Source: Actinomyces lilanjuaniae (GTDB lineage: Bacteria; Actinomycetota; Actinomycetes; Actinomycetales; Actinomycetaceae). From it: a stretch of DNA of 64,000 nucleotides. A program made the position numbers and the translations under genes. The stretch's first letter is position 1, and each line of letters begins with the position of its first letter. Shown in pieces: positions 50,325 through 59,216 of the stretch. The DNA is taken from NCBI RefSeq assembly GCF_003606385.1, contig NZ_CP032514.1, forward strand, positions 1,488,001 to 1,552,000, in the 5' to 3' direction. Below the pieces are notes generated by a model. It was not told the DNA's origin and did not search any database. It worked only from the letters and a program-made list of their open reading frames with translations.

Positions 50325-51557
50325 GTGGCTCGGCAGCCGATGACTCAGCGGCTGGCCCGCCTGCTAGCCCTGCCTGCCTGGGTGGCGCAGCACGACGGGG
50401 CGAGCCTGGAGGAGGCCGCGGCGCACTTTGGTGTCACCCCGACCGTCATCAGGCAGGACGTCTACACCCTGTGGGTCTCGGGACTTCCCGGCGGAATGCC
50501 CGGCGACCTGGTCGACTTCGACGCCGCACGCTTTGAGGAGGGCCGTCTCAGCCTGGTCGAGCCCCTGGGACTCGACCGCCCCGTACGCCTGTCACGCCCG
50601 GAGGCGACCTCACTGCTGCTGGCGGTGCGCGTCCTGCGCTCCGTGCTCGCCCCAGACGCGGCAGCGGCGCAGGTGCTGGCCTCCACCGAGACGGTCCTGT
50701 CCGACCTGCTGACCTCTGAGCGACCTGACGGGAAGGATGGTGGGAAAGACAGCGAGAGGGGGACTCAGGACCACGAGACGCACGGTCCCTGGGCGCCTGC
50801 GCCGGGAGGTGGTACGCGCACAGCAGACCAGGACCTGCCGGGCAAGCCCGAGGTCAGCCACTCGTCCCAGGTGCTGGCAGCGGTACGTGAGGCGCTGGAG
50901 CGGCGACGTCGCCTGCACCTGGTCTACGTCTCAGCCACGGACACCCGTTCCGAGCGCGACGTAGACCCTGTCGAGCTCACCAGCGACGGTACCTTCCTGA
51001 GGCTGCGCGGGTGGTGCCTGTCTGCCGGGGCGGAGCGTACCTTTCGCCTGGACCGGGTTCTGGCTGCCACGGTTCTTCCCGTCGCGGCCGACACCCCTGC
51101 CTCCTCCCGCGTCACCGACGGCGGGAACAGCGCGACGGCTCAGCCCCTGCCCCGTGCCGTCCTGGTCCTGCGCCCCTCCGGGCGCTGGCTGGTGGAGCAG
51201 GTCCCCTGCGACAGCGTCCAGGAACTGCCTGACGGGACAAACCGGGCAGAGGTGGAAGGCCGCGACCAGGTCTGGCTGACCAGCCTGGTCCTGTCCTGCG
51301 GAGCGCACCTGGTCAGCGTCGAGCCGCAGGAGCTCTTGAGCCAGGCCGCGGCCTCCGCGAACCAGGCACTGGAGTCCTACTACCGGCTCCTGCCTGACTT
51401 CCCGCACGGCGGTGACGTCAGTAGTGACGTCAGCGGTGACGTCAGCGGCGTGGGGCAGCAGGCTAGGAACGGTCGGCAGCAGGTGCCAGGGACGGGGGAG
51501 CGCGCGGAGGCAGAACGCACAGAAGGCGCACTAGAGCCTCGGCCGGGCAAGCGGTAG
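50325..51557 (+). CDS. pafC: WYL-domain transcriptional regulator PafC
   Basis: Second half of PafBC, 410 residues. N-terminal HTH: TQRLARLLALPAWVAQHDG, EEAAAHFGVTPTVIRQDVYTLW. The WYL domain follows a disordered Glu/Gly/Thr-rich insert (about 130-180), with LEERRRLHLVYVS-type start (read ERRRRLHLVYVSATDT) and GWCLSAGAERTFRLDRVL. The GTG at 50325 has AGGAGAG 7 nt upstream, inside the end of pafB, so translation is coupled. The longer frame from 50016 is the shadow of pafB. The C-terminal tail contains a three-copy 12-bp repeat (51413-51444). Confidence 0.9.
   Translation: MARQPMTQRLARLLALPAWVAQHDGASLEEAAAHFGVTPTVIRQDVYTLWVSGLPGGMPGDLVDFDAARFEEGRLSLVEPLGLDRPVRLSRPEATSLLLAVRVLRSVLAPDAAAAQVLASTETVLSDLLTSERPDGKDGGKDSERGTQDHETHGPWAPAPGGGTRTADQDLPGKPEVSHSSQVLAAVREALERRRRLHLVYVSATDTRSERDVDPVELTSDGTFLRLRGWCLSAGAERTFRLDRVLAATVLPVAADTPASSRVTDGGNSATAQPLPRAVLVLRPSGRWLVEQVPCDSVQELPDGTNRAEVEGRDQVWLTSLVLSCGAHLVSVEPQELLSQAAASANQALESYYRLLPDFPHGGDVSSDVSGDVSGVGQQARNGRQQVPGTGERAEAERTEGALEPRPGKR
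51413..51444 (+). repeat. Three TGACGTCA repeats in the 3' end of pafC
   Basis: The 8-bp palindrome TGACGTCA occurs at 51413, 51425 and 51437 with a strict 12-bp period, encoding a Gly/Ser-Asp-Val-Ser repeat in the non-conserved PafC tail. It could be slippage or a DNA-binding site array upstream of tatA. Confidence 0.75.
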
Positions 51558-51700
51558 ACTCCTACTGCCTCGCTTGGTCCTGGCTCGGGCCGGTCCGCCG
51601 CGACCTGGCCCGTCGGCATGCGGGTACACCAGCACGTCGGCCGCCTTCGGGCGCGAGCTTGAGCAGGCGGGCGCGAGTTCGTCAGAGGCAGGAGACAGCC

Positions 51701-51973
51701 ATGGGAGCCTTGAGGCCTACGCACTGGGTCGTCCTCATCATCATCGTCATCCTCATCTTCGGAGCCAACCGGCTGCCCGACATCGCCAGGAGCGTCGGGC
51801 AGTCCATGAAGGTGTTCAGGAAGGAGGTCAAGGACCTCCGCGAAGATGAGGACAAGGACAGCGAGCCTGCCGCTCAGATCGAGCAGCCCCAGCAGGGTAC
51901 CTACTTTACCCAGCCGACTCAGCCGGGGCAGTCTGCTGGCCACCAGGGCCAGCAGACCGGGTCCCGCCAGTAG
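51701..51973 (+). CDS. tatA: Sec-independent protein translocase subunit TatA
   Basis: Pore-forming subunit of the Tat export system, 90 residues. A single N-terminal TM helix (THWVVLIIIVILIFGANRLPDIARSVG) is followed by the hinge FGANRLP and the amphipathic helix QSMKVFRKEVKDLRED, then an acidic Gln/Pro-rich tail. The ATG at 51701 has AGGAGA 5 nt upstream; the upstream frame extension to 51659 is unsupported. tatC follows after 166 bp; pafBC-tatA-tatC-helY is conserved in actinobacteria. Confidence 0.95.
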   Translation: MGALRPTHWVVLIIIVILIFGANRLPDIARSVGQSMKVFRKEVKDLREDEDKDSEPAAQIEQPQQGTYFTQPTQPGQSAGHQGQQTGSRQ

Positions 51974-52139
51974 CCGCCACCCTCTGCAGGTCGGCCCAGC
52001 CTGTGTCGGCGCCAGGTCGGCACGCCGCAGGTGTCGTACGTGGCCGTATGCGAGTGCCGTGGCCCCGCCTGGCGGGGCTACGGTGCCCGCGTGAACCAGA
52101 GCCAGCACTATCTACTCCAGCACACAGAGGACTCACGCG

Positions 52140-52967
52140 GTGCCCAAGCTTCCCAGGGTCTCCATGGCCCGACGCAAGGACAACCCCGAGGCGCGGATGT
52201 CGGTCGGGGAGCACCTGCGAGAACTGCGCAACCGCCTCATCATCTCTGTCATCGGGATCCTGGTGGGGGCGGTTGTTGGCTACCTGGCCTACGAGTGGGC
52301 CTTCAGCATCATCGCCTACCCGATCGAGAACGCCAACGCCAGGGGCGCGGACCTGGCCATCAACTTCAACACCGTGCTGGGTTCCTTCGACATGCGGATC
52401 CGGGTCTCCCTGTGGCTGGGGCTTATTCTCTCCTCACCCCTGTGGATGTATGAGTTCTGGGCCTTTGTCGGCCCGGGAATGACCCGCAGGGAGAAGATGT
52501 ACACCTGGGCCTACGGCCTGGCTGGCCTCCTGCTGTTTGCCGCCGGGGTAGGGGTCGGTGTCTTCATCCTGCCGCACGCCGTGTGGATCCTCACCGGATT
52601 CATCCCCTCCTTCGTCACCGCCACCGGGCTTATCGACGCCAGCCTCTACCTGTCCTTCGTCATGCGACTGGTCCTGGTCTTCGGCCTGGCCTTCCTCCTG
52701 CCCGAGCTCATGGTGGCGCTCAATCAGCTGGGACTGGTGCGAGGCAGGACCCTGCTCAAGGGGTGGCGCTGGGCCGTGGTGGGCATCTTCGCCCTCATGG
52801 CAGTGGCAAACCCGCTGCCGGACCCATGGTCCATGATCTTTATGGCGCTGCCGATCTGTGGGCTGTACTTCCTGGCATGCTTCATTGCTGTGCACCACGA
52901 CAAGCGCGTGGAGCGTCGGCGTGCCCGGCTTGACGCGGAGCTGGACGCTGCCCTGGCCGACTCCTAG
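52140..52967 (+). CDS. tatC: Sec-independent protein translocase subunit TatC
   Basis: Receptor for twin-arginine signal peptides, with six TM segments in 275 residues. The cytoplasmic N-terminus with MSVGEHLRELRNRLIISVIG is diagnostic, along with LSSPLWMYEFWAFVGPGMTRREK and the C-terminal ANPLPDPWSMIFMALP. The GTG at 52140 has AGAGGA upstream; an in-frame ATG at 52164 is an alternative. Tat substrates may include the ribY-like lipoprotein of this window, whose signal has consecutive arginines. Confidence 0.94.
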   Translation: MPKLPRVSMARRKDNPEARMSVGEHLRELRNRLIISVIGILVGAVVGYLAYEWAFSIIAYPIENANARGADLAINFNTVLGSFDMRIRVSLWLGLILSSPLWMYEFWAFVGPGMTRREKMYTWAYGLAGLLLFAAGVGVGVFILPHAVWILTGFIPSFVTATGLIDASLYLSFVMRLVLVFGLAFLLPELMVALNQLGLVRGRTLLKGWRWAVVGIFALMAVANPLPDPWSMIFMALPICGLYFLACFIAVHHDKRVERRRARLDAELDAALADS

Positions 52968-53033
52968 AAGGCTGCCGGCTTGCTCCTGCCCGTATGGTGG
53001 CCAGGGCCTGGCAGCAGTGTCGGCAGGGAGACG

Positions 53034-53039
53034 TAGGGT
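53034..53039 (+). promoter_or_regulatory. -10 box of leaderless helY promoter
   Basis: TAGGGT, 7 nt before the ATG at 53047, with no Shine-Dalgarno. Confidence 0.5.
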
Positions 53040-53046
53040 AGTGCCC

Positions 53047-56000
53047 ATGAGCTCGCCTGCAGAACGCTATGCTGACTCTCGACGCCGCCAGGCAGCGCTG
53101 CGCAGTGAGCTGGCCCGGTTCGTCTCGACCTGCCCCTTTCCGCTTGACGACTTCCAGGAGGAGGCCTGCTCGGCCCTGGAGCGAGGCGACGGCGTCCTCG
53201 TCGCCGCTCCGACGGGGGCTGGCAAGACCGTGGTCGGCGAGTTCGCGGTCCACCTGGGGCTGGCCCGGGGTCTCAAGACCTTCTACACCACCCCTATCAA
53301 GGCTCTGTCCAACCAGAAGTACCTGGACCTGGTCGAGCGCCACGGGGCGGACCGCGTCGGCCTGCTCACCGGTGACACCTCGGTCAACCCCCGCGCCCAG
53401 GTTGTCGTCATGACCACCGAGGTGCTGCGCAACATGCTCTACTCCGGCTCGCGCGACCTGGACCAGCTCGGGTACGTCGTCATGGATGAGGTCCACTACC
53501 TGGCTGACCGGTTCCGCGGCCCGGTGTGGGAGGAGGTGATGATCCACCTGGCGCCGCAGGTCCGAGTGGTCTCCCTGTCTGCCACGGTGTCCAACGCAGA
53601 GGAGTTCGGCGCCTGGCTGGGGGAGGTCCGAGGCTCGACGGCGGTCGTGGTCTCTGAGCACCGCCCTGTACCCCTCACCCAGCACATGATGGTAGGGGGT
53701 CGCATCCTTCCCCTGTATGCCTCCTCCGACTCACCAGACCCGGTCGCATACCTGGACGACAACCTGAATGAGGACCCCGGTGCCTCCGGTGGTGCCCCTA
53801 CGGGCTCGCAGCCGCCCAGCCCGTCCGTCTCCCCGAAGGGAGCAGGAGAGGACAGCCCCCAGATCAATCCTGAGCTGCTCACAGCGGTGGACGCCGCCCG
53901 CCGGGCCACCACGCGGCCTGACTCCCGCAGCCTGGGGTACTCCTCGACAGGCCGGGCCTACCGTCCCCGGCGGGCAGGAGGGAGCCGGGTCCCGGGTCAG
54001 CGCCGGGGCGGTAGCGTACGGGAGAGGAGACGTCGCGACCGCGCAGGTGCCTCCCGGGCAGGACAGGGACAGGACCGCGGATACGGCCGCGAACGCAGCA
54101 GCCGTGACCGCGCATACGGCCGTGGCATCCGCCACGGCCGCCTGAGTCCTCCCTCACGTGTGGCTGTGGTGACAGCTCTTGAGCGGGCCCGGCTGCTGCC
54201 AGCCATCGTCTTCGTTTTCTCCCGGGCAGGCTGCGAGCAGGCTGTCAGCCAGGTCGTGGCCGCTGGAACCGTCCTGACCACGCAGAGCGAGGCTGAGCAG
54301 ATCCGCCAGGTCATCGAGAGACGTACCGCGACCATCCCCTCCGCAGACCTAGACGTGCTCGGCTTCCACGCCTGGACACACGCCCTGGAGCGTGGCGTCG
54401 CGGCTCACCACGCGGGTCTGCTTCCAGTATTCAAGGAGACTGTCGAGGAACTCTTCAGCGCCGGCCTGGTCAAGGTCGTCTACGCAACCGAGACCCTGTC
54501 ACTGGGCATCAACATGCCAGCGCGGACTGTCGTCCTGGAGTCCCTGCGCAAGTGGAACGGGTCCGCCCACGTTCCCCTCAGCCCCGGGGAGTACACCCAG
54601 CTCACTGGTCGCGCAGGACGACGAGGCATCGACGTGGAAGGGCATGCCGTGGTCCTGGCGGCTGACGACGTCGAGCCAGACACCGTCTCCTCACTGGCGT
54701 CACGCCGCACCTACCCGCTGGTCTCCGCCTTCAGGCCGACCTACAACATGGCAGTCAACCTCCTGGCTCGCACTTCCCGGACCAGGGCGCGAGAGATCCT
54801 GGAGTCCTCCTTCGCCCAGTTCCAGGCTGACCGCAGCGTGGTGGAGACCGCGGCCCAGATCCGCCGGAAGCGCCGTCGGCTTGAGGACCTGGAGCAGGCT
54901 ATGACCTGCTCCCTCGGGGACTTTCGAGAGTACGCACGCCTGCGTCAGGACATCGCCGAGGCCGAGGCCGACCTCTCCCGTCAGGGGGCTGCTGCCCACC
55001 GCGCCGAGACAGCGCGGACGATGACCTCCCTGAGCAGGGGAGACGTCGTGACCTACCGCAAGGGTCGTCGTCACCTGCACGGAGTCGTGCTCGAGGTCGG
55101 TACCGACCGCAGCGGCACCCCGGCGCTGACAGTCGTGGGTGAGGACGGCCGCGTGCACACCCTGACGCCGGACACCTCCCCGCAGGGAGTGCTGCGTATC
55201 GGGCGGCTGCCGGTGGACCAGGGAACAGACCCGCGCAGCACCCGGGACCGCGAGCGGGTGGTCGGCAGACTGCGACACGCCCTGCGCGCAGGAGAGCTGG
55301 ATACGGGGCGTCGCCCACATCGGTCACGTCCGGGTCGGGCACGCGCGCACGAAGACCGCGCAAATCAGGAGGACGCGGGAAACATAGCAGCCCGCATCGA
55401 CCAGCTGCGTCAGCAGATGCGCAGCCACCCGTGCCACGGGTGCCCGGACAGGGAGGAGCACGCTCGTACAGGGCGCAGGTGGGCCAAGCAGCTCGCTGAG
55501 ATCAATCGGCTCCATGCCCGGGTGGAGACCCGCACCGGCACCATCGCGCGTCTGTTCGACGCCGTGTGCCAGGTCCTGGTTGACCTGGGCTACCTGGAGC
55601 CGGTCGGAGGGCAGCACGAGCAGCTGCGTGTCACCGGTGCGGGCAGGCTCCTGGCCCGTATCTACGCTGAGCGGGACCTTCTTGTCGCCGAGTGCCTACG
55701 CACCGGGGTGTGGGAGAGCCTGGGGTCAGACGAGCTCGCGGCGGCGCTGAGTGCCTTCGTCTACGAGCCTCGTGTACCAGCCCGGCTGGTGGGCCCGCCC
55801 GTGGCGCCAGGATCGTCCCTGGGCCAGGCGCTGCGTGCCCAGCACAACGTGGCCCGACGTGTCAACGACCTGGAGCAGCTGGCAGGGATCGAGCCCTCCT
55901 CCGGGTCAGAGCCTGCTCTGGCCGGCTCCGTCCTGGCCTGGTGCCAGGGTGCAGACCTGGCTGAGGTCATGGACGGCGGCGAGCTGACCGCAGGGGACTT

Positions 56001-56166
56001 CGTACGCTGGTGCAAGCAGGTCCTGGACGTGGTCAGCCAGGTCGCCTCCCTACCGACCCTGTCGGCGGACCCGGCCCGGGCACAGGCAGTCAGGACCGTG
56101 TCCCAGCGTGCTGCTGAGGCGGCACGGGAGCTGGACCGGGGAGTCGTGGCGTGGTCGGGCGTGTAG
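53047..56166 (+). CDS. helY: DEVH-box RNA helicase of the Ski2/Mtr4 type
   Basis: Superfamily 2 RNA helicase, 1,039 residues. Motif I is APTGAGKTVVGEF, Ia TPIKALSNQKY, II VMDEVHYLAD, III LSATVSN; the second RecA domain has HHAGLLPVFKE, GINMPARTVV and QLTGRAGRRGID. A C-terminal DSHCT domain follows. Between the two RecA lobes is an unusual Arg/Gly/Ser-rich insert (about residues 285-375) that may bind RNA. The ATG at 53047 replaces the longer frame start at 52858, which lies in tatC. It is likely leaderless, given TAGGGT 7 nt upstream. It may function in RNA turnover; HelY is essential in some mycobacteria. The lnt start overlaps its last 16 bp. Confidence 0.92.
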   Translation: MSSPAERYADSRRRQAALRSELARFVSTCPFPLDDFQEEACSALERGDGVLVAAPTGAGKTVVGEFAVHLGLARGLKTFYTTPIKALSNQKYLDLVERHGADRVGLLTGDTSVNPRAQVVVMTTEVLRNMLYSGSRDLDQLGYVVMDEVHYLADRFRGPVWEEVMIHLAPQVRVVSLSATVSNAEEFGAWLGEVRGSTAVVVSEHRPVPLTQHMMVGGRILPLYASSDSPDPVAYLDDNLNEDPGASGGAPTGSQPPSPSVSPKGAGEDSPQINPELLTAVDAARRATTRPDSRSLGYSSTGRAYRPRRAGGSRVPGQRRGGSVRERRRRDRAGASRAGQGQDRGYGRERSSRDRAYGRGIRHGRLSPPSRVAVVTALERARLLPAIVFVFSRAGCEQAVSQVVAAGTVLTTQSEAEQIRQVIERRTATIPSADLDVLGFHAWTHALERGVAAHHAGLLPVFKETVEELFSAGLVKVVYATETLSLGINMPARTVVLESLRKWNGSAHVPLSPGEYTQLTGRAGRRGIDVEGHAVVLAADDVEPDTVSSLASRRTYPLVSAFRPTYNMAVNLLARTSRTRAREILESSFAQFQADRSVVETAAQIRRKRRRLEDLEQAMTCSLGDFREYARLRQDIAEAEADLSRQGAAAHRAETARTMTSLSRGDVVTYRKGRRHLHGVVLEVGTDRSGTPALTVVGEDGRVHTLTPDTSPQGVLRIGRLPVDQGTDPRSTRDRERVVGRLRHALRAGELDTGRRPHRSRPGRARAHEDRANQEDAGNIAARIDQLRQQMRSHPCHGCPDREEHARTGRRWAKQLAEINRLHARVETRTGTIARLFDAVCQVLVDLGYLEPVGGQHEQLRVTGAGRLLARIYAERDLLVAECLRTGVWESLGSDELAAALSAFVYEPRVPARLVGPPVAPGSSLGQALRAQHNVARRVNDLEQLAGIEPSSGSEPALAGSVLAWCQGADLAEVMDGGELTAGDFVRWCKQVLDVVSQVASLPTLSADPARAQAVRTVSQRAAEAARELDRGVVAWSGV

Positions 56167-57800
56167 CCGGGAACGTCAGGAGCCTGCTTCCGGTGCTCCT
56201 GGCCACGGCTGCAGGAGCGCTCACCTGGGCGGGCTTCCCCCCACTGGACCTGTGGCCCGCTGCCGTCGCAGGGCCGGGCGGGCTCATGGCCCTGACCCAG
56301 GGACGAGGTGCCTGGGCCGGAAGCGGGCTCGGACTGGCCTATGGGGTGGGTTTTTTTACGCCACTGTTGCACTTCACTGCCGTAGCCATGGGCAATCCCG
56401 TGGGCTGGAGTGCTCTTGTCGCCTTCGAGGCCCTCTACCTGGCGCTCCTAGGCAGTGCCTGGGCCACGGTCAGCCGCCTACCGCTCCTGGAGGAGTCCGG
56501 GGCGGTCTCGGGTGGGACCGACTCACCCGCGTGGGCTCGCCAAGTCCCGCTCCCGGCTGCGCGCGGGGTGCTTCGCGTGGTGGTCTTCGCCCTCCTGTGG
56601 GCAGGGACGGAGGAGCTGCGATCCTCCTGGCCCCTGGGAGGGTTCCCCTTCGGTCGGCTGGCCTTCGCCATGGCGGACGCACCGCTGCTGCCGACAGCCG
56701 CCTACGGTGGCAGCCTGGGTCTGAGCTTCCTGGTCGCCGCCGCCGGTGCCTGTGGGGCTGAGGCCCTGAGCGGGCTCAGGCGCGCACGCCTCCTGCCAGT
56801 GCTCGCTGGTAGTGCTGGTGCCGCGGTACTGGTCCTGGCCCCCGGTACTGCTGCCGCCTGGGCCTCCTCCGCGCTGCAGGCCCAGGACGAGGGCAGCGTC
56901 CGCATCGGTGCCGTCCAGGGCAATGTAGCCGAGGACTTTGAGGACGCCTTCGCCCGCGCCCTGGAGGTGACCAGTAACCACGCTGAGGCCACGCACCAGC
57001 TGGCAGCCGACGCGGGCGCCGGTAGCCTCGACCTGGTCGTCTGGCCGGAGAACGCGGCTGACCTGGACCCCCGGTCCCACGCCGCCAGTGCCGCCGTCGT
57101 CGATGACGCCGCACGTGCCGTCGGTACGCCCCTTCTCCTGGGAGCCGTCCCCTACGAGGACGGCGTGCGCTACAACGACCTCCTCGTCTGGACCGCAGGG
57201 AGGGAGCCGGGGACTACTACCGCAAGCACCGCCCTGTCCCCTTCGGGAGTACGTCCCGGCCCGTGACCTGGTGCGGCAGGTGACGACCCAGGTTGACCGC
57301 GTCAGCGTTGACCTGCTGCCTGGCACCGGCCCCCACACTCTCACGGCGCCAGCCGCTGCCCAGGACCGTGAGGTCACCCTGGCGGTGGGTATCTGTTTCG
57401 AGGTCGCCTACGACGACACGCTGCGCTCCGGGGTGCTCCAGGGCGGCCAGGCCATCATTATCCCACGAACAATGCCTCCTTCCTGCACTCGGGCGAGGCA
57501 GCCCAGCAGCTTGCCCAGGGACGGGTCCAGGCGGTCATCCACGGGCGCAGCCTGGTCCAGGTCTCCACCGTGGGGCACACGGCAGTCATCAGTCCCGACG
57601 GGGTGGTGCAGCAGGCCGTCGAGCCGTACACCCAGGCGAGCCTCGTGGCGGACGTCGGGCTGCGCGGCTCGGTGACTGTCGCGGACCGGCTCGGTGACTG
57701 GCCCGGGCGTGGCGTGCTCGGCCTGTCAGCGATCCTGGTCCTAGCAGGTATGGTGGGGGCGGCGCGCCACCGGGTGGCAGCGCCACGGCCGGGCTCCTGA
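56151..57800 (+). CDS. lnt: Apolipoprotein N-acyltransferase (three frameshifts in this sequence)
   Basis: Adds the third acyl chain to lipoproteins in the membrane. The N-terminal membrane part (WAGFPPLDLWPAAV, GPGGL) and the nitrilase-like domain are present. The catalytic triad lies in three frames: Glu in VVWPEN (frame 1), Lys in DYYRKHRPVPFG (frame 2) and Cys in GICFEVAYDD (frame 3). A fourth segment gives TNNASFLHSGEAAQQLA. The shifts are explained by one missing base each at 57209-57212 (G), 57245-57247 (G) and 57462-57464 (C). Restoration gives 1,653 nt, a 550-residue frame. I regard the gene as intact and the shifts as sequence errors. ppm1 follows, as in the mycobacterial lnt-ppm1 region. 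Confidence 0.87.
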
Positions 57801-57817
57801 GACCCCGGCTGCCGACC

Positions 57818-57834
57818 GGGCCGCTGTTCGGCCC
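57818..57834 (+). terminator. Small hairpin between lnt and ppm1
   Basis: GGGCCG and CGGCCC around CTGTT, a 6-bp stem 17 bp after the lnt stop; weak. Confidence 0.3.
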
Positions 57835-57878
57835 TGCGTCACAGCCCTGCAAGCCACGCGCCGTTCTGGAGACACCCC

Positions 57879-58652
57879 GTGCTGACACTTGTCATCATCC
57901 CCACCTACAACGAGATCGACTCCCTGCCCACCACACTGGAGGGAATCAGGCACTACGTCCCGCAGGCACACGTCCTTGTCGTTGACGACGGCTCCCCGGA
58001 CGGCACCGGCGACTACGCCGACGAGCGTTGCCAGACTGACGACCACGTCCACGTCCTGCACCGCTCGGGTAAGAACGGCCTGGGGCCCGCCTACCTGGCA
58101 GGCTTCTCCTGGGCACTGGCCTCTGGCTACGAGCTGCTGGTCGAGATGGATGCCGACGGCTCCCACAGGGCACAGGACCTGGCACTTCTTGTGCAGAGGG
58201 CGCAGATGGTCGATGAGCCTGACCTGGTGATCGGCTCGCGCTGGGTCTCCGGCGGGGCCACCCAGGGCTGGGACACAAGGCGGGTCGTGCTCTCACGTGC
58301 GGGCAACCTCTACATCAGCGCCATGCTGGGCATGCACGTCAGGGACGCGACAGCGGGGTTCCGGGTCTACCGCGCCTCCTTCCTGCAGGGGGTGGGCCTG
58401 GGAGAGGTCGAGGCTCTGGGCTACGGCTTCCAGGTCAACATGACCAAAATCATCGACGAGGCCGGAGGCAGCATCGTCGAGGTGCCCATCACCTTTGTGG
58501 AGCGACAGGCAGGACAGTCCAAGCTGTCCCGAGGGATCGTCACCGAGGAGTTGGCACTGGTCACACGCTGGGGCCTGGCCAGACGCAGCAGGCAGCTGCG
58601 CACGGCCATAGGCAGGGTGGCGCGAGCGGCCCGCTACAACCGCTCGCGATAG
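57879..58652 (+). CDS. ppm1: Polyprenol monophosphomannose synthase
   Basis: A GT2 glycosyltransferase that transfers mannose from GDP-mannose to polyprenol phosphate, the donor for lipomannan and protein mannosylation. The 257-residue DPM1-like sequence has LVIIPTYNEIDSLPTTLEGI, VLVVDDGSPDGTGDYA, the metal-binding EMDADGSH and IGSRWVSGG, then ATAGFRVYR. The GTG at 57879 has GGAGA upstream. No membrane helices follow, so it probably relies on the neighbouring Lnt for membrane association, as in mycobacteria where the two are linked. Its last 19 bp overlap the convergent rbpA. Confidence 0.92.
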   Translation: MLTLVIIPTYNEIDSLPTTLEGIRHYVPQAHVLVVDDGSPDGTGDYADERCQTDDHVHVLHRSGKNGLGPAYLAGFSWALASGYELLVEMDADGSHRAQDLALLVQRAQMVDEPDLVIGSRWVSGGATQGWDTRRVVLSRAGNLYISAMLGMHVRDATAGFRVYRASFLQGVGLGEVEALGYGFQVNMTKIIDEAGGSIVEVPITFVERQAGQSKLSRGIVTEELALVTRWGLARRSRQLRTAIGRVARAARYNRSR

Positions 58653-58990
58653 ACCGCACCGCTGCGCAGCATCTCCAGGCGCTCGTCCAGCAGTGCCTGG
58701 AGCTCCTCTACCCCTCGGCGTTCCAGCAGCATGTCCCAGTGCGTACGCGGGATCTTGCGGGGGTCCTCAGAGTCAGACTCCTCGTCCTCCCCGCGCCGGG
58801 CCGCTGGCCTGCCGCACTCCGGGCATTCCCAGGAAGCAGGCACCTCCGCCTCGGTAGACATCGGAATCGTAGTGACGTGAGCCACTGGGCACTCATAGGT
58901 GACCATCATCCGCTCGGCGAACTCGACGCCGTCCTCCGACTCCATCGACTTCGCGCCAATGGTCATACCCCGTAGTGCTCGGTCTGCCAT
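58634..58990 (-). CDS. rbpA: RNA polymerase-binding protein RbpA
   Basis: Actinobacterial transcription factor that binds sigma and RNA polymerase and stabilises open complexes. The 118-residue product has the family N-terminus MADRALRGMTIGAKSMESEDG, the zinc-type core (YECPVAHV ... ASWECPECGRPA) and the sigma-interacting C-terminus PRTHWDMLLERRGVEELQALLDERL. The ATG at 58990 (M33 of the longer frame) fits the family and has GAGAAGG upstream. It is convergent with ppm1 by 19 bp. Confidence 0.95.
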   Translation of the reverse strand: MADRALRGMTIGAKSMESEDGVEFAERMMVTYECPVAHVTTIPMSTEAEVPASWECPECGRPAARRGEDEESDSEDPRKIPRTHWDMLLERRGVEELQALLDERLEMLRSGAVYRERL

Positions 58991-59216
58991 GTGCTGCCTT
59001 CTCCCGTCTGTCGCTGCTGCCGTGCCGTGGCTGGCAGGCACACCAGGTATCAACAGGGAGGTGCCCCAGATTGTTCCCGACGCCATCCGAACCCGGGTCC
59101 CGGACGGGCCGCCCTACTGGTCCTACCGAGGGCAGCCCCGACAGGTCACGGTGGGGCACCGTGCCCGGTGACCATGCAGCAGGACGGCACCACGGCACAC
59201 ACGGCATACTTAGCCC

